Below, piece by piece: positions 1 through 10,900 of a DNA stretch of 64,000 nucleotides. Position 1 is the stretch's first letter; every line of letters begins with the position of its first letter. Source of the stretch: Dendrolimus kikuchii (lineage: Eukaryota; Arthropoda; Insecta; Lepidoptera; Lasiocampidae); the NCBI GenBank assembly GCA_019925095.2, contig CM034398.1:11981001-12045000 (forward strand), written 5' to 3'. The notes beneath the pieces were generated by a model. That model did not search any database, was not told the origin of the DNA, and saw only the letters and a program-made list of their open reading frames with translations. Position numbers and translations under genes: made by a program.

Positions 1-215
1 GACCTCCCTTGGGAATCAGGCACAAACGACCCTCCTTCCATTGCGACGGGAGCCGACCTGCGCGAATACAGGCTTCGAACAGTTCCCGCAGCTGGCCGCG
101 TAGATGTTTAGCGGCCAAGAAGAGGAGTCGACCTGGAACCTCGTCGGGTCCCGGTGCCGTCTTCCTGCCCCGGAGCCGGTCCAGGGCAACGTCTAGTTCC
201 CTACTTCCAGCGAAT
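1..215 (-). pseudogene. R1/Jockey-type LINE reverse transcriptase fragment, cut by window edge
   Basis: The minus strand is open through this stretch. It reads as the start of a non-LTR retrotransposon reverse transcriptase: a KTAPGPDEVPGRLL block is followed by a helix ending in LRELFEACIRAGRLPSQWK and then LCLIPKGG. The order matches palm motif 1 of R1/Jockey-clade ORF2 proteins (KAPGPDG ... W+ ... L+PK). The rest of the reverse transcriptase would lie left of base 1. At the right the fragment ends near 215 and passes into AT-rich DNA, so upstream ORF2 sequence is missing. It is GC-rich against an AT-rich background. I see no catalytic YADD block because that part is outside the window. Confidence 0.85.
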
Positions 216-1229
216 ATACATTAACTTTGTACGTGGCAATAAAAAATGCTATATTCTATACATTGTTCTGTGGGACAATTTTTATGTCATAATGTTCTAG
301 CTGCACGTCATAAATCCCAAAAAACTAAACGTCAACAACTCAACTCAACTGTCAAGTGTTGTCAATATTAATCAGTAATTAATCAAATGTTGAACGCTTT
401 ACGCTGTCAAACTCAAACAATTTTATAAAACTAGGCACTGGTCTAGTACTGAAAGTGAGAAAAGCAAATTAATAGAAAATAATCGCTTATCATTTTTCCT
501 GGTGGGGTAAATACAAATTTATGAAATGCAATATTTGATCTTCTTCGCAATTTTTAGTCCGAATTTTAAACGGCACTTTGAAAACGTATAAACAAAGGGG
601 ATGTAAATTTTGGTAAGACAAATCAATGGATTTCTATGCAATGTCATGTTTTTGGTACATTTTTTTAAATATAATTTTATTTACAGGTTTTTATAACTTA
701 TATCAAGGAAAAGACTTATCATCAATTGTTTTTATCATTATGTTTAATAGCACCAATGATACAAATCTGATAAAGTATATATGTGAGTTTGATACAAGGT
801 TTATGCATCTGATAACACTTGTGAAGATTTTGTCCAATGGGCCACTGTCTAAGTTGTTTCAAAACTCAAGCTAATGCTGACATTACAAGTACTCCACATG
901 GAAAAAAAGATGGTGAGTAAATACACTAAAACATAATTCTTAATGTTATCCACTTTTATATGTACTGTATTATTATATTATTATACATTTACTTTCAAGA
1001 TATAGGTTTTTTGTAATACTGTGATTATAAGTGTCACACATCTGCTGGTTGGCTGTTTTGCGATGCTTAAGTACTGGTCTTTGAGGAGTGTATCTAGAAC
1101 GGCCATCACATAGGGTGGTGAAATGGGGGATCGGGTAATAGTTATGGGACACCTTTTATTTGTTAAGGACCGACCTGAACTTTTTTAATATGTTAGAAGG
1201 TTAAGGCAGGAGCAAAGGTAAACAAAGCT
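216..1229. other. non-coding upstream region, AT-rich
   Basis: I see no recognisable gene here. A short open frame at 626-874 encodes a hydrophobic, low-complexity peptide with no family resemblance. A good donor-like site (GATG followed by GTGAGTAAA, near 912) could end an untranslated first exon of the DCN1-like gene that continues at 3497, but this is a guess from one splice motif. Confidence 0.35.
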
Positions 1230-1740
1230 CCCTCCTTAGCCTTTGTGGTTATAAAATTCCAGACATGCTGTGTCTGTACATTGAAGCTATTAAAAAAAAA
1301 ACTACTAGATTAGTCTATTAATGATGGAGAACACAATGCAATTTTATTTAGATTTGTTGTGCTTGTTTGGGATTCACATAAAAACTATTGGTATTGTGGT
1401 TTTCGCTGATTTAAATGGCCAGATTAAAAAACGAATTCCAATGTGATTTTTTTACTGATCTTTAAATTTTTTTGGCAAATTTAATGTAATAAAATGTGTG
1501 ATTGTTTTATCTTGGGGATCTCGTGGAAGTTTTCCCTGGAGAGTTTGAAGTTGTTTGGATGCATAAACAAGCTTATCCTGACACAGTTTCCACTAAAACA
1601 AGAGCTTACATTCTTTTTTATAATGCTGCAACACTGTATCCTGGGACTCCTGCGAGAATTTCAAGTTGAGCATGGACAAATTCGTGGGCATATCCTACTA
1701 ATAAATAAAAGTGTCTTATATCTATACTGCACCTGAAATA
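1230..1740 (+). repeat. dispersed repeat family 'GTGCATAAA', copy 1
   Basis: This stretch opens with a CCAGACATGCTGTGTCTGTACATT block. It later contains AGTTGTTTGGATGCATAAAC and CTTACATTCTTTTTTA. The same ordered blocks occur at 20060-20450 and 21870-22270, and the second half is multiplied at 30590-31260. It has no coding capacity. It looks like a non-autonomous DNA element (Helitron-like or MITE). The class is not proven because no termini are clear. Confidence 0.6.
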
Positions 1741-2224
1741 TGGATATTGATAGTGGAAAGGATGTATCTACAAATTTAAAGTTGTTCAGTAAGCTATGTT
1801 AAATATTTATCTAACACATTATAAAATCTGTAAAAGAAACTGAAAAGGTAACTGACAGCTCAAAGAAATTACAAGTTAGAAGTATCAGTGAACCAGTAAC
1901 ATTAACCTCGGGACTGATGGTTGATGAAGCAATTATGTCCTGAATTGGAAACTGCTTCTCAACAAATATAGTGTAGGATTCCCTCTGGTCCAGTGTACCA
2001 CTTTGCCAGGTTGTCTTTAGGGATGGTTTAAGGAGAACAGAGAAAGAGGATGCAAACCTGCAGAGGCCTAAATCCAGCAGTGCACATTGATTGCCATCAT
2101 GTTACCACACGTTGTCAGCCAGCAGCCATTATTTAGAAGACTCATCTGTCTATCTGGTCAGAAGTGATTTATATAATATTGATAGATAACACTTCATTGT
2201 ACACCATTACAGAAAAAACTTACG

Positions 2225-2345
2225 AACTAGTATTAGTCTAGTTGGGTATAAAGGGCGGTCTTATCGCTAAAAAGCGATCTCTTCCAGACAACCCGTGGCA
2301 AGAATATGCTGATTAGGAATGGCGACAGTGGTATACATAATTATT
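2225..2345 (+). repeat. LINE 3'-tail remnant
   Basis: The block GGGCGGTCTTATCGCTAAA, followed by a self-complementary GCGATCTCTTCCAGACAACC stretch, resembles 3' tails often seen on lepidopteran LINEs. Only about 100 bp is recognisable, and AT-rich sequence follows. No open frame is attached. The family assignment is from memory of similar tails and is weak. Confidence 0.35.
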
Positions 2346-2861
2346 GTACGATTACTTACATTTTAATAATAAATATATAACTATACTATATATACAAATA
2401 TACACATAAGTTATATACATATACAAGATATGGTGATAATATGCAACTATTTAAACATAATAAACATATAACTATATGCAATATAATATCTACTAATTAT
2501 ATAAAATTACATATCATTATATTTCAGATAGAATTTCCTGACTAAGTTCTTAAATGTTATTAGGGATTTTGCTTGTCTGACAGCAACAGGCAATGAATTC
2601 CAAAGTTGGACAGCCTTAACCTTAATTGATTGCAAAACCTAGCTATAATATCAGTATATATTGACCCTTATGTAAGCCCATATCAGTAGTGGATATTATA
2701 TTAAATGTTTTCCTACATTGTTAATTTTGATGATTGTAAGTGTATGCACAATATGCAAAGTAGGCATAAATTGCCTAAACATGGCTTGCTCTATGACAGT
2801 ATCCAAACCATGTAATTGATAAAAAAAACTGGTGTCTTAGCCATTGAATTACCACAACTTA

Positions 2862-3000
2862 TGGCCGGTTCCTATATCTTACTATTCACTCACTTGTCCA
2901 ACCATTGGTTGAATTTTGACTTTAGATGTATGGAGCTTATGTCGAATTTTAACCGATAGTATGGCAAAGGAACGTTTGGTGAGATATAGGTACCCTCCAT
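2862..3000. mobile_element. MITE with GGCCGGTTCC termini, copy 1
   Basis: The left end reads GGCCGGTTCCTATATCTTAC. The right end, reverse complemented, reads GGTACCTATATCTCACC, so the ends are imperfect inverted repeats. The interior contains GTTGAATTTTGAC and GAATTTTAACCG blocks. The same ends and interior recur at 54857-55006 inside the Tc1-like element. At about 140-150 bp and without coding capacity this is a small MITE. Confidence 0.65.
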
Positions 3001-3498
3001 CAGTGATATATATGATATATGTATGAAATTGAATTTGTATTTATCGATTTGCATTCAATTTAGTATAGATGGGTCAAACACAAAAACAGAAGATAAAGTG
3101 TTCAAGTTACATAAATTCCATACGTACATTATTTGTTCATGTATTCTTTTTTATTATATAGGATTATGTTGTGGGTATGTTAGATTTGACAGTCTTGTAT
3201 TTTAACAAATAAATTATATTTTATTGCTCTCCTTTAAACCAAAATGTCTCCTACTGTAGACTGTTCGGATGCTGAATACCTTAGATTGGTAGATGTTGAA
3301 AAATAATCCAATGACAAAAAATAAACTTTTTAATTATAGAAACATGTAATTATTAAACAACTTTTCATATAGCAATCCATGTTTGCGAATCAAAACATAT
3401 TGTTCCAACATTTGTAGTCTTCTCAGACATGTGTTAGGTATGTACACTTGTCTAGGGCTAGTAATAGTTTCATTATCCCAATTTCTTTGTTTTCAGAG

Positions 3499-4386
3499 AT
3501 GACAGAAATTGCTGTGACAGTCTCAGTGTTCCCTCAACAAGAACCACTTCTTCATGAGAATGAAAATAATTCATGTGGATATAGAAATAATGTACATAAT
3601 GCAAATACTTTGAATACTTTTGGTGAACAGAGCTCAGTAGAAATTGTAAATACTCAGAAGCCAAGTCAAGGCTGTGAGAAAACACCAAAACTGTTCTATC
3701 AAAAACTGCCATCCATTCCAAGGACTATGTCTTCCCTGGGAGCAAGTGAGTCTCGCACGTCTGACTCGAAGATCAATCAGTTGTTTGATCACTACAAAGA
3801 TTCTTTAGAAGATGCTATACTGGCTGAGGGCATTGAAAATCTCTGCAATGATCTACAATTAAGTCCAGATGATTTTAAAGTTTTAGTGCTTGCTTGGAAG
3901 TTGAACGCTAGTCAAATGTGTAGGTTCACTAAATCTGAATTTGTTCAAGGCTTAAGAAATATGAAAACAGATTCAATTAAAGGTATACAAAATAAACTTA
4001 ATGAAATCATAGCAGAATTGAAGAAAGATACTGAACAGTTCAAAGATTTATATCGGTTTACATTTAAATTTGGCTTGGAAGTGAGTACAGGACAAAGGAT
4101 ACTCCCAACAGATATTGCTATAGTGCTATGGCGTCTAGTCTTCACAAATAATGAGCCCCCAATACTGGATAGATGGCTGCTTTATTTAGAAAAAAATCCA
4201 CATATAAGAGGCATTCCAAAGGACACATGGTATATGTTTTTAAATTTCTGTGAATTTGTTGGTGAAGATCTCAGCAGCTACGATGACACAGAGGCTTGGC
4301 CGAGTCTCTTTGATGACTTTGTTGAATATGAAAATGACCAGGTTAATCAAAATGTATCTAAAAACGACATTAAAATGCAGGATTAA
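3499..4386 (+). CDS. DCUN1D3: DCN1-like protein 3 (DCUN1D3-type neddylation co-E3)
   Basis: Proteins of this family bind cullins and the UBC12 E2 and promote NEDD8 transfer. The 295-residue frame ends at TAA 4384-4386. Residues from about 90 on form the PONY (Cullin-binding) domain: DHYKDSLEDAILAEGIENLC, an LAWKL block, FTKSEFVQGL, a DLYRFTFKFGL block, IAIVLWRLVF, DTWYMFLNFCEFV and near the end EAWPSLFDDFVEYE. This run fits DCUN1D3 better than the shorter DCUN1D1/2. The first ~85 residues are a variable, polar extension. ATG 3499 is the first in-frame ATG, two bases after a strong acceptor (pyrimidine run then CAG ending at 3496). Vertebrate DCUN1D3 begins with a myristoylated Met-Gly. That is absent here, so an upstream coding exon could add the true N terminus. 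Three AATAAA signals follow at 4628, 4658 and 4670. The gene converges on eRF3. Confidence 0.9.
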   Translation: MTEIAVTVSVFPQQEPLLHENENNSCGYRNNVHNANTLNTFGEQSSVEIVNTQKPSQGCEKTPKLFYQKLPSIPRTMSSLGASESRTSDSKINQLFDHYKDSLEDAILAEGIENLCNDLQLSPDDFKVLVLAWKLNASQMCRFTKSEFVQGLRNMKTDSIKGIQNKLNEIIAELKKDTEQFKDLYRFTFKFGLEVSTGQRILPTDIAIVLWRLVFTNNEPPILDRWLLYLEKNPHIRGIPKDTWYMFLNFCEFVGEDLSSYDDTEAWPSLFDDFVEYENDQVNQNVSKNDIKMQD

Positions 4387-4627
4387 TTTCCATGCTTTGC
4401 CAAATTTAGCTATAATAAGTACTTAATTAAGACATTGAGACTGATAAATCTGATAATGATGGTTCAATCGTGTTAGTGCTATAGCTCTGATGATTAGGAT
4501 AGCTGGATGAGACCTTTTGAACTTATACACAAACACATTGGATGTGTGTATAATGCATTGTCAACTTCTTTTTTATTTCTTAAGTACAATCCTTTATAAA
4601 ATAATGTATTTATTAATGAACTATTCA

Positions 4628-4675
4628 AATAAAATAGACTCTGCTAGACATTATTCCAATAAATTGCTGAATAAA
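4628..4675 (+). terminator. polyadenylation signals of DCUN1D3-type gene
   Basis: Three AATAAA hexamers lie within 48 bases (4628, 4658, 4670), 240-290 bases after the stop codon. That is a normal position for cleavage and polyadenylation of the upstream gene. Confidence 0.6.
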
Positions 4676-5449
4676 CAATTACTCATCAATTGAGTCACCT
4701 ACTTTCTTTGAAGTGCTAATTTTTAATTTATTTGTGTGCAATTTTTATACAATGTTATGTCTATGTCAGTGTGCTCTTTGTTAGGGTTCCAATTCCTAAA
4801 CATAAAAGGAATCTATATGGTCACACACAGGTCGATGTATATTTGTGTATTGTACCTGCAAAAATTAAAATGTTTATTGAAATTACATATAAATTTTGAA
4901 AAATTGCTTGAATATGATTGATTATTATACTGATATAAAGAAGCCAGTTTTAACATTGTTATACTTAAATATTCATGTGTGAAATATATTATTAACTAAT
5001 ATCAAATTGCTCGAAATTCCTTTTTTTATAAAGGAATCCTCCATCTGCTGGTCTCATTTGCACATGGCCCACTGGTTTGTTTATATCAAACTTTTATTAG
5101 AATTATTCTCCTCAAATGTTAGGGCCAAATGTATTAGTGATTAAATCATGGGTGAAGTCATTACCTAACCAATAATTGGTCATAGATTGTGATTATATTA
5201 GAAATAATTTGTGTAGTCAATATTTGTAACACAACTGTTTTGATACACAGTATTTAAATTAGCGAAGGATACCGCTTGTGGTTATTACACCACAAGTATA
5301 CAGGGATCTTTTCCCTATCCTAGTGTGATACTGTTGGTCCCAGATACCGCAGCAAACAACGCTTCTGCTAAATGTCTCTGCAGTCTTCACACAGCATCAT
5401 GTTACCCAAGGATTTGGCAGCCTATATTTCAAATATTTAGGTTACTAGT
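4676..5449. other. AT-rich intergenic DNA, nothing recognised
   Basis: I find no conserved frame or RNA gene. Short open frames have no recognisable composition. Confidence 0.4.
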
Positions 5450-6095
5450 TTACCCTACGGCCGCGCCGCGGATTTCTCGGGTGCGTACCTCTTAGTTAAA
5501 TAGCAGGCTACATACAGGTTACATTGTATGAAATTTTTATCTGTGCTTTTTGCCCTCGGTTGATTCACTTCATTCTATATCGCATACTATCCCATCTCCC
5601 GGCATGAAAAGTATTTATCCTTTTTCGGCATTCAAACGATATTTAAACATAATTACAGCAAAACCGATCCAGTAAAAGTTAACAGATAGACATATCGAGA
5701 TATTATCCCATATTTTTATACATTATGAATTTTTATATCTATAAACTTGACAAATGATTGGTCTCCCATAAAACTTTCATCCCGTTCTAGTTTTATTTTC
5801 TATCCCAAGTATATCTGTAAAATATCTACATAAATGTCAAAAATTATAAAAATAACCAAAATTATGAAAATGGTAATCATAAAAAAGTCCTACTTTATGG
5901 GATAACCTTTACATAAATCTACCCCGTTATCCGGGATGAATAGTATCCCTTGCCCATCCACGGTATTAAAATTACATATATACCGAATTTCAGGCAAATC
6001 AAACCAATAGCTTTTCCGTAAAAGCATAACAAACATAGACAAATATATTATTATCCCGGAAACGATCCCATTTTTTGAAAAAAGTATCTATGTTC
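5450..6095. repeat. degraded long repeat, shared with 56735-57385
   Basis: The two stretches share the same order of blocks. GCCGCGGAT and GTGCGTACCTCTT come first, then CAGGTTACATTGTA and CTATCCCAT with CCCGGCAT. ATTTAAACA with AATTACAGCAAAACC follows, then CGGTATTAAAATTA and TATACCGAATTT. TTTTCCGTAAAAGCATAA ends the series, followed by ATTATTATCCCGGAAA. Both copies are full of stops. The class is unknown, but it is a dispersed element. Confidence 0.6.
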
Positions 6096-6339
6096 ATCCT
6101 CATGTCCTCTTGCACTTGTATGCCTTATTTCAGATATTTATATCTATAAGAGCATTCTACGCAGATTCGTCTTAACGAAAGGTGTCACTAATTGTTATTT
6201 AATAAAATAAGTTTTGTTTTATCTAAGTAGATACGTTCCATCAGATGATGGATACCCTCAAATCACATAGGCGAGATGATTTTAAATAATAGACAATGTT
6301 ATTGATAAAATTTTATTTTAAACAAAATAATATAGTCGC

Positions 6340-6490
6340 AGCCCGGTAATGGTCGGTCGGTGAGGCGTGTGAGGCGCGCGTGGCGCGCGTGCCCCCGCGG
6401 CCCGCAGAAGGCACTACTCGGGGCGGGCCGGCCCGGCCACTTCCACTGCTCGAGCGCGGTGGGCCGGCTGGGGGGAGGGAGCCACGCGCG
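6340..6490. other. CpG-rich island in AT-rich flank
   Basis: About 150 bp is very GC- and CpG-rich (GCGCGCGTGGCGCGCGTG, GGGCGGGCCGGCCCGGCC). Base composition changes abruptly on both sides. No convincing protein is encoded. It may be a TE fragment or part of the eRF3 3' flank. Confidence 0.5.
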
Positions 6491-7957
6491 TCTCGCTTCT
6501 GATTATTCTGTATTCTCCACTGATATACACAAAATATTAATAATATACATTCCGCCCCTAGTATAAATCTGATTATAATTAAAACAAGCTGAAAATTTAT
6601 AGACCATAATATACAAGCACAACAATAATGGAGTTTTAGCTGAAGATGTGAAGAAGTTACTATCCTGTTGCGAACCACATTTTGCATAACTTCACATAAG
6701 TACTCTCAAAGTATTCCTACATTAATAGGTTATATTTTTAAGAACTTAAAAAGGATCAGTGATATTACGAAGCGTATCAGCCGCGGACCCGTCTGGGCCA
6801 CGCATTGAATTGGCCGCTAAAGCAATGTCACCGCCTTATAATTCAATACAAATATTGCAGATTATGTAACTTAAATTAAGAATACATTTAAGACCAACGT
6901 TATTTTCGCTATAAACAATTAAAACTAAACTCATGGATAAGTGTTCTGTAATAGCAAAGCATCAAAATAAAACAATCTGACTTTTCAAAATTATAAAACA
7001 GTACTTATATAACCTTTATATCCATAATAATATGTGAAAATATTATAACCACTACTATAAATATATAATATGCTAAAGTGACCATCGTATTTAAGACACT
7101 CAAAGGCAGATGTTTAACGCAAAACACGATTGAAAACAATTCAATAATTTATTTCATTTAGATTTGTCACATTACTATTTATTCAACGAAATAATAATGT
7201 GTTGGAATAATTTTACACCACCAATATCCGATTGGATAGACACTAAGTACACCACCCTTATTCAAACGGATGGTGACAATGGCAATACCATTCTGTCCGT
7301 GGGTGGCGACTTCAGCGCCGTCACCATCCAAGTGGTTGTCAATTGTGGCGTCATTGTTATCCAAGCGGATGGCCACTGTAGCAATAAATACACGAGAGCC
7401 CCGTCCAACGGAATTAACATCGCGTCTAGATAACTGATGTCGATGCAAACTATAAGATGATCAGTTCCTTCGTGCGTTTCGGCGTACTTTATATATTCTC
7501 ACGGAGATCTTATACTAAAAATTTACTCGATGCTCATTTTCGTTCAACACTTTCTGACCTGATTAATCACATCTATACTCCTTTATTGTATATGTTTAAT
7601 ATTTCATAATTACAAAAGCAAAAATAACTTAGAAATGACTCAACAATGTCACGGTGAGTGAGAATATAAAGGCGAAGTGCGTTTAGAGCTCCGTGTAGAT
7701 TTTAGTAATTATCACGCATTCAACGTGGCATTTACGAGAATGTTTATTTTAATGAGGCCTAGCTGTTCTATAACATCAATAAGAAAAATATCTGTAAATT
7801 ATATTAGTCAGGTGAACATCACATCTTGTTGAAGCAAATAACACTCGAGCTCTCACAGGATACATATCCCAAAATTCAGGATTACATATTACATGCATTC
7901 TCTGTTGATATAGGTTTTGGAAAGGCCTAGCCTAACTAAATTAATTGTAGTGCCGAA
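6491..7957. other. 3' flank/3' UTR of eRF3
   Basis: No coding exon is recognised between the CpG patch and the eRF3 stop codon. Minus-strand AATAAA signals (TTTATT on +) occur at 7582-7587 and 7148-7153, so the eRF3 3' UTR probably ends within this stretch. The exact cleavage site cannot be read from sequence. Confidence 0.4.
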
Positions 7958-10900
7958 TTACTCAATAACCTTTAGGACTTTGCCGATTGCAATAGTTTTA
8001 TCTGAAACAAAGAAAAATAGGTAAAGTAAAAAAACCGGCCTAGGTAGGGTTAGCGAGGGGTTTTATAAGTGTGAGTAGTGATTTTGTCATATGGCCATGA
8101 TTAAAAAAAAATCATTCAAAAACTTATAACAATTTTCTTGAGAGTATTGGTATCATGAATATAAATTCAGGACCTTTGGGTTGCAGTGACCCAAGCAGGC
8201 CAATACACAGCGGGGAGTGGCAAGGAGTGACGCCCGTGGCGGCAATGCCACGGGCGAGCGGCACCGGGCGTTCAGGCCACGGGGATCAGTCAGGCCTCCG
8301 CCCGCACCAATGCCGCGAGAGGGCGTGAGAGGCAGCCGCGCGACCCTCTCAGGGCCGGGGAAGTTTCACCTCCCCAGGAGAGGCCGCTCCTGTTTATGGG
8401 GCGGCCCACCGTTCCCCGGGGACGCGGATTAAGGCTCACGCTATGTACCGTGACCCCGGCACCTTTGCGGAAGAAGGCTCCCTTGGGGTTTTAGTGGGTA
8501 TACCCGGCGTCGGTCGTATTGATTAATCAGCGCTGGGGGAGCCCCACACACCGGCCGCGTCGATCCCCGCGCGGCTGACGGTGCGGCAACGCATTTCCCC
8601 CAAGTAAAAAAAAAAAGGCCAATACACAGAGACTTTAAAAAAAATAACGTGCACTACATACTTTCGTCTCTTAAAGTGAATCTGCCCATTTGAGCAAACT
8701 TCTTGAATGGTTCTAAGCATATGACACCCGCGCACTCTATCCTCATGATGGCCACTTGGTCCTGCTTCACGAAACGCGGCCGCGTCTTCGATTTCTCGCC
8801 AGTCTTCTTGTCCACTAAACATATGAGGGCCTGCAAACAAACCGACACTACATTACATCTCAACAAATCTTTTTTAATCTTGTGGGTTAAAATAGCCACT
8901 TTCCCAGATATATATTGCGAATATGACAAATATCAAAATAACTTAAAACTTAACACCATGTCTGGATGGAAAGGGAAGACGGCAGCAAAAGACTAAGATA
9001 ACATAAGTGAATGGTGCAGGGGTTACATGGAGTAGGACAGCAAGGACAAGTGGCTGGAACATGTTGGAGGAGGTCTATGTGTCAAGACACATCAATTTAC
9101 AGAAAGGTGTGAATCAATGTGGATCAATTAGAAAAATGTATAGTTAAGAAAGAGAAATCAGATGCTAAGTAATTATCACAAATAATTCAAAATATTATAA
9201 AGGTAATAATTGGAAACTTAGTATTACGATAATGCAATATACATTGTTTAACATATTTAATGAGGTAAAATAGTCACCTTGACAGTTACTTCTTCGGCAG
9301 CACAATGTATGTGCATAACAGCTGAATATCCGGCACATATTATGGATTTGTGCTCTAGAATTACAACTTGAGCATCAAAAACCTGTGAAACAATTTTATT
9401 GTTAGCTACAGAACAAATTTTCTTATTCCCATTAATCATTTATAAATGAGTAATCATTTATACTGGACTGGCTATATATTTCCATTTCTTTATTTTCTCC
9501 ATGACAGTTCTAATTTGATAGTTGTAGTGTTGTGACCAAATAAGTAATGATATCGATCACATATATTTATTATGTTTTGAACAAAGACAAATACAACAAA
9601 AACATTCAAATATATTTTTTCAAGCTGGGAACACTCAATGACCCACCGCCATTTTGTGTTTGTTTTAATCTGTCACTCGCAACAAGACGGTCGTGCTATA
9701 TAGTCACTACATTTCTGTTCGCTCAGTTTTTTCACATTATCCATACGTTACGTTGTGTATTTTGTGTTCCTCCGTGTTGATTGCTGCTCAGCTGTCAAAT
9801 ATCAAAATGCCTAAAGGATCTGTTCTGAAAAGGCAGGCGAGAGAACTGGTGATCAAGGTTCGTAATTACTTTGAAGCAGAGTATCAAAATGGTGGCCCGC
9901 TATTACTACTGTCGCAAGTGCGAAAGCGTGTTGCGGCCGCATTAGGAATTAGTGGACCTACTGTTTCAAAAATTACTACCGAAGCTTACAGTACAAGCGG
10001 CATGCAAGAAAATAAGTTTCCTACGCCGGAGAAAAACGCCAACCACATCGGTTGACAACTTCGACGCTGACGCTATTCGCCGTCATATAGATGACTATTA
10101 CTTGCGCAAAGAAATTCCAACACTTAAAAAACTTGTTGTTTCTTTACGTGAATGTGGTTTGTTCGATGGCCAAAAATCAAATCGTCATTAAGCTTGGTTT
10201 TGAAAGAAATTGGATTTTCTTATAAAAAATCGGACAAACGTAAAATATTGATGGAGCGTCACGACGTTGCTATGGCTCGCTGCAAATTTTTGATCGAAGC
10301 CAAAAAGATATCAGATTGGTCAAAAGTTATTTTCACTGACGAGATTTGGTTAAATGCAAACCACACAGTATCTAGGAACTGGACTGACGACACCGCCGCT
10401 TCCACTAGTTCAGTGCCAATGGGAAAAGGTGAACGCCTTATCATATGCCATGCAGGGTCTACGAAAGGATTCGTGTCAGATGCTTTACTGGCCTTTAAAT
10501 CCAAGAAAACAGTGGACTACCACGAAGAAATGAACGCGGAGATTTACGAAGGATGGTTTAAAGAAATGGTGCAATCTCTGGAAGAACTGTCGATAATTAT
10601 TAGGGACAACGCTACATATCACTCCAGACAAATTGATAAAATGCCGACGCAGGCCAATAAAAAACAAAAGATAATTGACTGGCTCCAACATCATAGCGAA
10701 AATGCGGATAATACTTTATTAAAAGTACAATTAGTGAATATTTTAAAATCGAAAAAAGTCTCCCTAAAAGATATATTACCGACGAAATAGCTGCCAAATG
10801 TGGTCATTGTGTTCTTCGACTTCCGCCGTATCATTGCCAGTACAATGCTATAGAACTAATATGGGCACAAATCAAAGGACACGCCGCTCGAAACAATACC

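Noticed and set aside
626..874. 82-residue hydrophobic open frame
   Set aside because: Low complexity, no conserved motif, AT-rich region where such frames arise by chance.
7164..7448. Overlapping 89-residue frames on both strands
   Set aside because: No family resemblance. A mirrored open pair over imperfect internal repeats (TGGTTGTCAATTG-like) gives no evidence of coding.
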